A stretch of 64,000 bases of DNA from Heterotrichella gracilis (Eukaryota; Sar; Xanthophyceae; Tribonematales; Xanthonemataceae), in assembly GCA_032358255.1 (NCBI GenBank), contig JAULBX010032035.1, forward strand, positions 62,001 through 126,000, written 5' to 3'. Of this stretch, positions 22,331-33,085 are shown piece after piece. The notes below the pieces were generated by a model. It saw only the letters and a list, made by a program, of their open reading frames with translations. It was not told where the DNA came from and did no database searches. A program made the translations under genes and the position numbers. The first letter of the stretch is position 1. Every line of letters starts with the position of its first letter.

Positions 22331-25300
22331 TCACACCCCAGTGCTGTTTGCGCCACGGCTCCTGGTGCTGTTTGCGCCCCGCGTTGCAATGCTGTTTGTG
22401 CCGCGCCCCTGGATCCTTATCGCCATGCCACCCAACGCGCTGCCAGCACCAGGCGTGGGTTGCCGCCGCCGCCGCCCCCTGCTCCGCCCATGCTCCCCTC
22501 CCCTGCGCTTGGACTCTCCCCCTTGCACCGCCACCGCCACCATTACCGATACCTGTTGCACCGCTAAACTGGTGGCGTTGGTGGCTGTGCGCAACCTACC
22601 CAGCCCCTCCTCGGTGGAACCCCCCCTCAGCTGCTTCTCCTCTGCAGCACCCCCCTTGGCCATTGGAGGGGGCCGAGGCCTCCGGGGCCCCACCCTGCCC
22701 GCCACCTTGACCGGCAGCTGCACATCAAGCCGGAATGAGCGCACAACTGCATCCATGGCCCCAAACAGCTGGTCCAAATCCACATCCAGGCACGATCCCA
22801 GCTTGAAGAAAAACTCCTCACACACGTGCGTGTCCCAAGGCGACAAGCGCTTGGGACAGGAGTGGTTTTCCCAGATCCCCAATTTTTCCGCGGTTGTCAA
22901 AATCTGGTACACCTCATTGTGTACCATGCCGTATGTGCGCAGCATCAGGCGCGGCTGCATGGTGTTTGTGATGTGGATGAGAGTGATGTTGTTTGGTATG
23001 TCCCTCACCAGCTCCTCAGGCCAGCGGTACAGCTCAGAGGGGTGGTCGCGGTGCACTATCTGAAGGTGGGGAAGGAGGTTGTGTTTTATCGAGAGTATTG
23101 CTTCTGTAGAGGGTGGCTGTACATGGGTAGAGAGGTAGGGAACCGGAGCAGTTAGGCCGGTATGCGCAGGGACAAGGTGCCCTGCAATGGGTGGAAATTG
23201 CAGCATGCCATGCAACATGTGCCCTGGCAACACGTGGCCTATCCGCCATGAATGCAGCACCCAAGGGCAATATCCCATCATGGGCATACCCCGTCACCAT
23301 GCAGCCCCGCCTCACCCACCTCCCCTGACCCACCTCCCCTGATATCCCCACCACAACCAGCATGCAGATCTGCTTACACGCAGCATGCTCACACACGATG
23401 TCCACACTATTTGCATGCTCAATACCTGTATCCCCACCGCATTGAGCGGCGCAAAGATGAGATTGGCCATCGCCGCCCCATGATGCCACATGACCACTGT
23501 GGCGTCGTTGTACACCTGTGCCTGCGCACGCAAGCTGAGCCATTCCATGTAGTGCAGGCTCACATTCACCGCAGCGCCGTACCGAGACTTGAGTCCAGTC
23601 ACTACTTCAGCCACATTGAGCATATTGCGCCCGTTGCGGTACAACCTGTGCAGGATATGGGCACCGGCAGGTTCGGGTTGGCAGGGTTATGGCCGCCAAA
23701 TCCAATTTTGTTGGCTCATGTATGCGAAGAGGTGGGCATGCCTGGGGTGCATCTGTTATGCGAGCTCCAGGGGATGCACATGTGCAAGGTGTAGGTTGGA
23801 GTGGAGCCATGGGTGGGTGGGTGCTGAATGGGGCGTATTGCAGGGGGCACAGGCTTTAAAGCAGGCAGTGGTGCCTGTGTCTGTGGCGGCAAATTGCAGA
23901 AATATCCATGCCCTGCGTATATTTATGTGCATGTGAAGCCAAATCCTATGGTGGTTGGTCTGCATGTGAATGGACCACGCAGCAAGTTGGCGGGGGATAA
24001 TCACGTCCAATTGAGCCAGTTTAAAAACCCCCCTACCTGTCAATGACCTTGATTTTGATGGGGTTTGCCAGGGCCTGCCTTCTGGGGTCGAATCCTATGC
24101 AGTCGCTGATGCGCGTGCGCCAGGAGGTCATCATGGCCTTGGAGGGGGGGCGGCGGAACTGGCTGCAGAAGGGGAGAAGCTTGTAATCAAAACACGTAGA
24201 AGACCTGATACCCATGCACAGGTAGGCGTCGGGAGGATTATTATTTCATGTTGGCACACACAGCATGCATTGTACAGCCACTCATGTGAGCCCTATGCAC
24301 AATATGCTCTGCCGGCAGGCCATTGTCACGACAGTCTGACAGGTCGAGCAGAGCAAACACACTCGATTCCCCACCCCAGCCCGTCTGGCCACTCACGATG
24401 GGTTGCAGTGCCCCTGGTCTGCCCTGCACTCCGACCCCCACCCCACCAGCGCCCTGCTGATGAGCACAAACTTGCTCCTGAAGGCGGTGTGGTTCAGGTG
24501 CAGCACGGGGTGGTTCACCAGGCAGGACAGCGCGTCCACACTGGAGGGGTCTAGTGGGTGATCAGCGTGCTCTCCTTTCACTGGGTTGATCATCAGCAGG
24601 CGCATGCGGCTGGAGGGGTCATAGCTGGAGGGGAGTGGGAAACAATATACGAAGATGAGGATGGTTCCCAAAAACCAGATGAGGATGGTGATGGTCCCCA
24701 AGCAATGGATCAAGATGAGGATGGTCCCCAAGTAATAGATGAGGATGGTGATGGTCCCCAAGCAATATATCAAGATGAGGACGGGGCCCAAGCAAGGTGC
24801 AGATGCGATAGTGGTGTGAATGGAATAAAAAGATGCAAATATACATGCATACCCCCGGGGGACCCCCCTCCTGTCTCCACACACCCCACCGCCTCCCCTC
24901 CCACCCACAGCCCGCACCTGCAGCTTTTAAAATGCTTGCACACGAGGCTGTGCAGCGTGGGTGCATACTCTGCAAACACGTGGTAGTAGTTGTGATAGAA
25001 GGTAAAGTAGCTGAGCACCGCTGATTGGATGCGCACGATGGGCACGTTGGCCCGCAGGGGCAGCGAGCGGGGGTTCACAGGGTGGATGATCCCCAGGCCG
25101 CGGCTCTCAATCTCAGCTTTGTTCAGGCTTTGTATATTGTGGGACCAGTTGCCTGCAGAGGTTAGGGAAGGGGTGTTGAGCGTTTTGAGGAGGGAGTGCT
25201 GGGAGGTGCAACAAGGTGGGCGTGGTGTGTGGGGGTGGGAGGGTGGGAGCCAGGAAGGTGCAGGTGTGCCAATTGATGGGATGGCACCAGCCAAAGAGCA

Positions 25301-25895
25301 CTTGCCACTATACATGTGTACAGCTAGCCATCAACCCAACCGGCGCACCCCATCGCCTGCCTTTAGCACATGCGCTAGCCTACAATGTGCATATGCATGC
25401 CTATGCTGGGGCCACCAAGTAAATTGGCCACCAGGTCCTGCCGTGATCTATGCACAAAGTTAGTATGAAATAAACATGGGCATACGTGTGCGCCTCACCT
25501 CCCGCCCCAGGGCTCCCTGCCCCCTGCCCCCAACGGGCATCCGGCTCCAGCCAGTTGACATTCACCGCGGGTATCTTCCCTGCGCGAGGGGTGTTAGTGA
25601 GGTACCACAGCTTGTCGTCCCACACCACCAGGTTGTTGAACCAGCACACGCGGTGGTCGGGGTGCTGCCAGGACTCAAGGGGCAGGCACTCGTGGCTGGA
25701 GCGCAGGTGGGCGAGGGAGGTGGAGGGCGCAACATCCTCCCACTGCATACGCCGGTCCCAGGGCCCGTTTAGGTGGAACTCGCCCTCCTCCCGAGTGCCC
25801 TTGGCGGCGAATAACACCGCGTAGAGGAGGAGGGAGGTGAGTGAGCACTGGAAGGCGAGGCGGTGCTCGGCGGGGCCCCGCGCGTGCCCGCACAT
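22331..25895 (-). CDS. GT61-family glycosyltransferase, tandem copy A
   Basis: Six exons in minus order, 25895-25499, 25152-24918, 24624-24397, 24162-24037, 23645-23426 and 23059-22331, give 644 aa plus TGA. A short cytosolic N-terminus is followed by one hydrophobic segment (SLTSLLLYAVLFAA, about residues 18-31), the layout of a type II Golgi enzyme. The catalytic half holds WDDKLWYLTNTP, RIQSAVLSYFTFYHNYYHV, HHGAAMANLIFAPLNAVGIQ and then IVHRDHPSELYRW. The HHGA..NLIF..P.A segment matches the conserved GT61 (PF04577) HGAGLTN-type block. In plants this family moves xylose or arabinose onto wall or N-glycan acceptors; the donor and acceptor here are unknown. The C-terminal 120 residues are Arg/Gly-rich and end in two GANST sequons. 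Exon lengths 3, 4 and 5 are identical to copy B. Confidence 0.85.
24640..24795. repeat. Minisatellite in GT61 copy A intron
   Basis: Imperfect tandem units built on GATGAGGATGGTCCCCAAG, with a higher-order period near 60 bp. They lie in intron 2, between the acceptor of exon 3 and the donor of exon 2, and are absent from the corresponding intron of copy B. Confidence 0.85.
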
Positions 25896-27373
25896 ATACG
25901 GTGGCCGGCGGTGGAGGGGTCGCCAGGGGGGGCTGTGGGCATGGGTGCAGTTCTGTGATGCTGAGCCAGGGGGTTGCCGGAGTTGGTCTTGCTGGGTGTG
26001 TTGCAGTGTACTGGGGTATCAGCTGGTACCCTCACGTGTGAGGGTGACGAGGGTGTGCACCGCCTTGGTGCTGTGCTGGCTGGCCACTTTCCGCTCCTGG
26101 ACCAGCTGCAGCTGGCTTGGGAGTCAGCTGCACTGACGGACAGAGAAACAGTGGCTCGCTGGACCCTTCGTTAGGAAAAGGTAGTGCCAACAGGGCCCTG
26201 CTGAGCTTGACCTCAGCCAATATGGAACTCCAGCCATCGATGCATGCACATGTATGTCAGTGGAGACATGGTATGGACAGCCAGCCAACAGGGGTCCTGC
26301 AGGACAATGGCATTTATTGAAACTCCAGAAGCTGAAGTGCGGGTGCAGAGTCCTGGGCGCTGCACTGCCGTGGGTCCTGCGGTTCTGCAACGTCGTTTCC
26401 GCGGGCCGGCATGGGCAAAAAGCCCAGATGGGTCAGTGCAAATGTAGTATGGGAGAGTACGCTATGGTGTTTTGCAGCTCAAAACAACAACTTGAAGAAA
26501 GTCATGGGGTGCTTTAGCAGGTTGAACGTCGTTATGTCAGGTATGTTATGATACTGAGGCCCGTGACGGAGCCCAGTGATGTTGCACACTTGGGCCGAAA
26601 ATGCAAGGATTTTTTAAAAAGTCATATTGCAACTTGGCTACAGCAAACCAAGGAGGGCCATCAAGGCCATCGTGACCCATGGGTCACTGGTGAAGGTGAT
26701 TCTGGAACCCAGTTCTGAATATGCAGCGGGCACAAAGCAGGTTCCTGTACAGTACGATTAAGTTTGAATCTGGTAGAAAATTCTTGGCAAGTGCAATGCC
26801 AGTGGGCATTGCCGCCTGCAAATTGCACGCTGGAAAACTGGGTTCATTGGGAAACAAAGGAGATGCTGCGTGCTAAAAGGAACAGGAATCCCCTTCACAA
26901 TACAAGAAAAGGTCTAGCGCGACTATCAACGTCACAGCTAATACAGCATGGTGATTGGGGAAGCGTCCATGGACGATTAGGGGGAAGTGCCATACCATTT
27001 CATGAAGTTATCTAAGTCATACTGCCAGGCACCTGGTGCGTGCTGCTGCAATTATAGGCATCAAGCTGCAACAATGCCAAGCACACAAAAAGATATGCCA
27101 AAAATACGGTGCGGCCCTCTGGCCGCTGCGCGGCTGCATTTGCATTCCATTGCACCCCAACGCCCCGCCAACATCATGATGCCTGGACCTCACGCAACGT
27201 ATCTAAAACAATGCATGGGCGCCGGTGCTCCTGGGCTTGATCCGCCGCCGCATGGCCCCCCTCCAAGCTGCACAGCAGACAGCATTGCCAATCCCTCCCA
27301 GGCGCCTCCCTGATTGGACCAAGCCACCTGTGTATAGCCTCCGAGTCACAGCATGCCCCGCCTCTGCCCACCA
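25896..27373. other. Spacer between the two GT61 genes
   Basis: About 1.5 kb holding the promoter side of copy A and the 3' flank of copy B. No supported gene. I see no TGTAA (TTACA on plus) close to the copy B stop. Confidence 0.5.
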
Positions 27374-30300
27374 TTACGAGTCGGTGCAGTTTGCACCGCA
27401 TCCCTTAGTGCTGTTTGTCCCGCGCCCTCCTGTGTTGCTTGCATCACGACCCCCAGTGCTGTTTGTGCCAGTCCCCCTTGAGCTGATGCCCCCGCTGCCT
27501 GCAGTGCTGTTTGCGCCGTGCATCCCAGTGCCGTTTGTGCCAGGCCCCGTGGAACTGATACCCGCGCTCTCCGCAGTGCTGTTTGCGCCATGTACTCCAG
27601 TGCTGTTTGCCACGCTGTCCTCTGCCGCCATCCGCGCCACCACCTGCGCATCCCCCCCACGCGCCACCTGCAGCGCCTCCTGCTGCCGCTCAACCCGCTC
27701 GCCTCGCTCACCAGGCTCCTCCGCGCCACCTGCACTAGGCTTGGGCCGGCGCCGCCGCCCCTTGCCCCGCCCACGTTTGCGCTTCCCTCCTGCTCGCTTG
27801 GATTCCGCCCCCTGCACCGCCACCGCTACCGCCACAGCCACAGCCTCCCGCTGCTCGGCTGACTTGGTGGCGATGGTGGCAGCGCCCGACCCCTCCGCTG
27901 TGGAGCCTCCCCTGCGTTGCTTCTCCTCTGCAGCGCCCCCCTTGGCCATCGGCCGCGCCCGCCCGCCCCCCGGTGCCAACCTACCCACCGCCTTGGCTCG
28001 GCTGCGCCCCACTGGCAGCTGCAGATCTGGCCTGAATGAGCGCACCACCGGGTCCATGGCCCCAAACAGCTGGTCCAAATCCACATCCAGGCAAGACCCC
28101 AGCTTGAAGAAAAACTCCTCACAGACATGCGTATCCCACACCGACAGATTCTTGGGGCAGGAGTGCTTCTCCCAAATCCCCAGCTTCTCCGCAGCCGTGA
28201 AGTCCTGGTACAGGCTGTTATGCACCATCCAGTATGTGCGCAGCATCAGGCGCGCCTCGTTGCGATTTGTGATATGGATGAGCGTGACGTTGTTTGGTAT
28301 GTCTCTCACAAGCTCCTCTGGCCAGCGGTACAGCTCAGAGGGGTGGTCGCGGTGCACTATCTGAGGGTGGGGGAGAGGGAGGGGTGGGGTCAGTTGAGGT
28401 GCAGCTGATGTTGCGAGAATACAGACAAGAAGCTCAGAGGGATGTGCAATTCCTTGAACTGGACGCTGATGTGAGAGAGCAGCCCAGCCACATGCTGAAG
28501 GCTGATGGTGCAATGATTGGACCTGATTTGTTGGGGACAGGTATCCAAGCAAGGTGCGCTGTATGCCGTCACAACACCCTCCATGCACAGACACACACAT
28601 ACGCCATCACCATGCCCAGCCACCCCCACCCTACACACCTAGTCATAATCAAGCAGAAACCCACAGTTCCGTGTGATATTTACCTGTATCCCCACCGCAT
28701 TCTGCGGCGCAAAGATGAGGTTGGCCATAGCCGCCCCATGGTGCCACACCACCACCGTCGCATCGTTGTACACCCGCGCCTGCTCCCGCACGCTGAGCCA
28801 CTCCAGATAGTGCAGGGTCACGTTCACCGCGGCGCCGTACCGCACCCCCAGCTGCTTCACCAGGTCCGCCACGTTGAGCATCTTGCGCCCGTTGTGGTAC
28901 AGCCTGCCAGAGGGGGTGGGGCGCGGCAGGTTAGGGTTCCGGGGGCGGGCTGGGGAGGGTTTCGGTGGCAGGGGCGCCTGGGGCTGGCGCCGGTGCCCTG
29001 GGAGGTACAGGGTGTGGGTGGGTATATCCAGGTGGATGGGGCTGAGTGGAACGGCATGCACTGGGTAGAAGACAGCGGCTGGCGATGGTGGTCAGCCAGT
29101 GGGGGGGTGTCAGCAGAACCCTAGATGCGATTGAAGGCACTCCCCCCTGTACTATACTTAATGGCCAGGCTGGTGACTGGCATGATCGTGATTTCCAGGA
29201 TCAGTCAGCAAGCTGCCCTTACATAACCCTAACCCTTCCCCTTACCTGTCAATGACCTTGATTTTGATGGGGTTTGCCAGGGCCTGCCTTCTGGGGTCGA
29301 ATCCTATGCAGTCGCTGATGCGCGTGCGCCAGGAGGTCATCATGGCCTTGGAGGGGGGGCGACGGAACTGGCTGCGAAAGGGGAGGAGAAGAGCACGTTG
29401 GCAGCGGATGTGGATATTTGGGGTGGATATTTGGGGAGGTTGTGGGATTCTGTGTTTTACACTGGGGGAGCCCAGGTCCTCTACATGGCATGCATGGCCC
29501 CATGGCAGAGAGGACAGTGCGTAGATTCGATGTGCCGTGATGGGACCACCACCATGCATCAAGTATCTCGTACCAATGCACTATCAGGCGGTGCCAGCAC
29601 TCCATGCAGGCTCGTTTGGCATTGCGCAAGCACAGTCAATCGGCGCTATCCCCTCAATGCAGCACACACACTCAGGACATTTGAACCCCGCAATGCAGTG
29701 CATCGCAGGCAATTTAGAAGTGCCGCATGCAGAGTCCACTGAGCCATGCAGGGGCAACGAACAATTGACACCACAGCCCCTCGCCCCCCCCCACCACACA
29801 CACATCGCCACCCAATCCCAATTACTCACGATGGGTTGCAGTGCCCCTGGTCTGCCCTGCACTCCGACCCCCACCCCACCAGCGCCCTGCTGATAAGCAC
29901 AAACTTGCTCCTGAAGGCGGTGTGGTTCAGGTGCAGCACGGGGTGGTTCACCAGGCAGGACAGCGCATCCACACTGGGCTCCCCCAGTGGGTGCTCCCAG
30001 TGCTCCTCCTTCACTGGATTGATCATCAGCAGGCGCAGGCGGCTGGAGGGGTCAAACCTGGGTGCAGAAAGTGTTGGGAGGGGTGATTGCAACGTGAAAT
30101 AAAACCCTAACATTCAAATAGGACCTCATGTATTCGATCAGAGCAAGTGTGTCAGGTCAGGTTTGGCACATGCTCCCCTGGCATCAGGATGCGCTTGCGG
30201 ATCTCACAGCACCGGTCCTTGCCTTGGCTGAAGGATGCCAGCAAGCCCACATGGCGCTCCACATACATGTACCCATACCCATACGCACAAACCACCACCA

Positions 30301-31285
30301 GCCCCGCACCTGCAGCTCTTGAAGTTCTTGCACATGAGGCTGTGCAGCGTGGGCGCGTACTCTGCAAAGACGTGGTAATAGTTCCAGTAGAAGGTGAAGA
30401 AGCTGAGAACCGCTGATTGGATGCGCACCATGGGCACGTTGGCACGCAGGGGGAGCGAGCGGGGCCGGATGGGGTAGATGTAGCCCAGCCCGCGGGTTAC
30501 GATCTCGCTTGTGTTCAGGCTCTGGTACTCGCTGCTGCTGTCGGACCAGTTGCCTGGGGAAGGGGAGGGGGGAATTGCAAGGGGTGCATGTAGGAGGGGA
30601 TGGGGGTTGCAGTCGGGGGCGCATTCCTAAGCTCTAGGGTGGCGCCATCCCCGTCAGCCAAACCCTAAACCCTAACCCTTGCGCATGGGTGCCATGCCAT
30701 GGGTGTGTGTCCTGCTATATCTGCTGGCCCATGATCTGGCCCCACCCAGTGCAGGCACCGCCAGAGGCTTGCCCAAGCATGTGAGGGTCGCATGCCCTAG
30801 AGTTTAGGGCTAAATTGCGCAATGGCATTATGGGGACCTGACCCCGCGTGGTACGCTACAAGCACCCACCACCCTCCACGCAGGCCCATGTGCGGACCTG
30901 ATGCCAGCCAGTTGACGTTGACAGCGGGTATCTTCTCGGCGCGCGGGTTGTTAGTGAGGTACCACAGCTTGTCATCCCACACCACCAGGTTGTTGAACCA
31001 GCACACGCGGTGGTCGGGGTGCTGCCAGGACTCAAGGGGCAGGCACTCGTGGCTGGAGCGCAGGTGAGCAATGAAGGTGGATGGCGCAACATCCTCCCAC
31101 TGCATCAGCCGGTCCCATGGCCCGCTCACGTTCCAGTGCATGGTGTTCTCCTCCCACGTGTCTTTGACTGCGGAGAAGAGGTAGTACACCCCGCAGAGGG
31201 TGAGGGCTCCGCCCAGGATGGAGTTAATGGAGCATGGGAAAGAGAAGGGGCGGCGCGGGCCTGCGGCCCGTGCGCGCGCACGCAT
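27374..31285 (-). CDS. GT61-family glycosyltransferase, tandem copy B with sequon-rich tail
   Basis: Six exons in minus order, 31285-30898, 30553-30310, 30057-29830, 29371-29246, 28903-28684 and 28360-27374, give 730 aa plus stop. The exon 1 donor is the weak GTCCGC; it was chosen because it keeps the phase shared with copy A. A type II anchor (ILGGALTLCGVYYLFSAV) lies near residues 21-38. The catalytic blocks match copy A: WDDKLWYLTNNPRAEKIPAV, RIQSAVLSFFTFYWNYYHV, HHGAAMANLIFAPQNAVGIQ and IVHRDHPSELYRW. The last exon adds about 86 residues compared with A. It runs from a basic stretch (KRKRGRGKGRRRR) into repeats built on GANST and GTNST, with seven N-X-S/T sequons by eye. Likely a Golgi enzyme; its sugar and acceptor are not evident. 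Confidence 0.85.
27376..27625 (-). repeat. In-frame tandem repeat encoding N-glycosylation sequons
   Basis: On the plus strand the phrase CAGTGCTGTTTGYGCC recurs about eight times at loose 30-60-bp spacing. Its complement encodes G-(A/T)-N-(S/G)-T and similar words in the frame of GT61 copy B. Copy A has only the last two or three units at 22331-22395. Confidence 0.85.
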
Positions 31286-33085
31286 GGTGGGTGAGGGGTG
31301 TGCTTATAGCGCTGGCATGCGGGTGGAGTAGGCGCCTGGGGTTGGCATGGTACCGCCGCTGCTGGGCTGGTTGGAGGCCTTGATGGCCCTCGGTGAGGGT
31401 GGGGTGGCTGGTGGGGAGGGTCACTGGCCACACCGGGCTTGGCTTTCAGCCGCACGGACTGGTGGCTTCAGAAGAGCACACAGGCACTGGACCTGCAGGT
31501 TGGTCAGAATTGAGCCCTGTCAGCAAGGCATACAACGATGCGCAGGTTAGTGCAGGTTGAAAACACGCAGAGGAAGATGAGCGTTGGCAGGAGGAAGTTC
31601 ACTTGATAGTGAGTGCACTAGACAGTAGAGCATTGACAGCACGGCAGTAGGACAATAGCCAACAGCATCACACTTGGTGTGCAAACTTTGTGTCACCGGG
31701 AGAGGATCGCGAGCCTGCTGCATGCAAAGCGTTTTGAACGGCGGTGGTTGAATGAACCAAACGGTCCAAAAACACGGCACCTTGCTGCACTACTACGGTA
31801 CGGTGGCCACCCCTTCCAGGGGTGGAAGGGGCTATACCATGGCCGGTACGTTGGCAAGGGACCTGCTACTAGACGGTTCAAGACAGGTGCAATGAGAGAG
31901 GATAAGGCGTGGTGCAACTTACAATGCCACTAGATGTATCGAGGTGGTCCAAAATGCAGGCGTAGGCGTAAACGCACCTATCCACGGTCAAGAATTGCAT
32001 GCAACGCCACTCGGTCAACACGGTTCAACTCAGTTCATAGGCAGTTATAGGCGCACGGAACTTCTGAATGGCACAGTCAAACAGTTGTGAAGAACTTGAA
32101 TGCCAAGGAGACAGCAACGTAACTGCATAGTCTATTGCCATTTGTCCATGACTAGGAGGTGTCCTTGACTAGGAGGAACAGGCACTTTTCTTCGGCAAGA
32201 TCCGATCACAGACCGCAAAACGCTGGGAACCCACAGTGTGCCTGTGTCGTACTTGCGGTGCTATAAAGATATTGACCTCACCAGGTACACTAGAGTCTCT
32301 CGCACACCCCTTCCATGCTAGCCGAGGCAATGGGGTTCAGCTCGCCCCCGTGTTACGGTACAGGAAGCAACTGTTCTCAGTAGTCCTTGGGAAACGTACG
32401 ATCGAAGTCAGCCTGTTGAACTGCTTAGTCGGTCCACCGGAAGTGAAAGGTGTGAGCAGCAAGGACAGCTGTAAGGTATATGAGTCAGGGCCACCATGGT
32501 GTGTTTCTGTGCCTTTATGTCTCTGGTCAACCCTAAAACCAGCACTGGTCAAACCCTAAAAAACAAAGTTGCAATTTCCCCGTAAATTGCCCTCCAGTCG
32601 ATTTGTTTTGGCAGCGACATGTTTCTTTTCTTGACGTTTTTACAATGCAACATTTGAGTGGGTTCTGTGCTGCACATGGCAACGGTGCATGCCCATGATT
32701 CGTGCCCATTCGGGTGCACTGACTTGGTGCACGCGGGTTTTGCACCAAGTGTTTGATCGTAACTACACTGGCGCTTCATGAATTATGATAACCCGTTTCA
32801 TCGATCATCAACCATCGAGTGAACGACCATGGTCAGAGGGCCAGGTGGTGAGACGCAAGTCAGTTTAAATTCCAGCTGATGGACAACTATCAAGCCTGCT
32901 GCAGCAAGCAGCAAACCCCATCTACAGAGCAAGGCGCCCCAGAGCGATTCTGGGCTTTAAAATGTCAGTGCAATAAAATATGACACGGCAATCGCAGTCC
33001 TGTTCATTGAGAAGAGTTCCTGAGGTAGACAAACCCTGACACAGTTCCATGGACCAGACAATGGCGTCCCCGCAGCCCACCAACC
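31286..33085. other. Spacer with no supported gene
   Basis: About 1.8 kb between the start of GT61 copy B and the 3' end of the KH-protein gene. Base composition is more A/T-rich than the genes. Open frames are short and lack codon bias. A candidate minus-strand poly(A) signal lies at 32640. Confidence 0.5.
32640..32644 (-). terminator. Candidate poly(A) signal TGTAA for the KH gene
   Basis: TTACA on plus, 442 nt beyond the KH-protein stop. Confidence 0.4.

Noticed and set aside
24640-24795. Possible CRISPR-like array
   Set aside because: The units have no unique spacers of constant length; it is an ordinary minisatellite in an intron.
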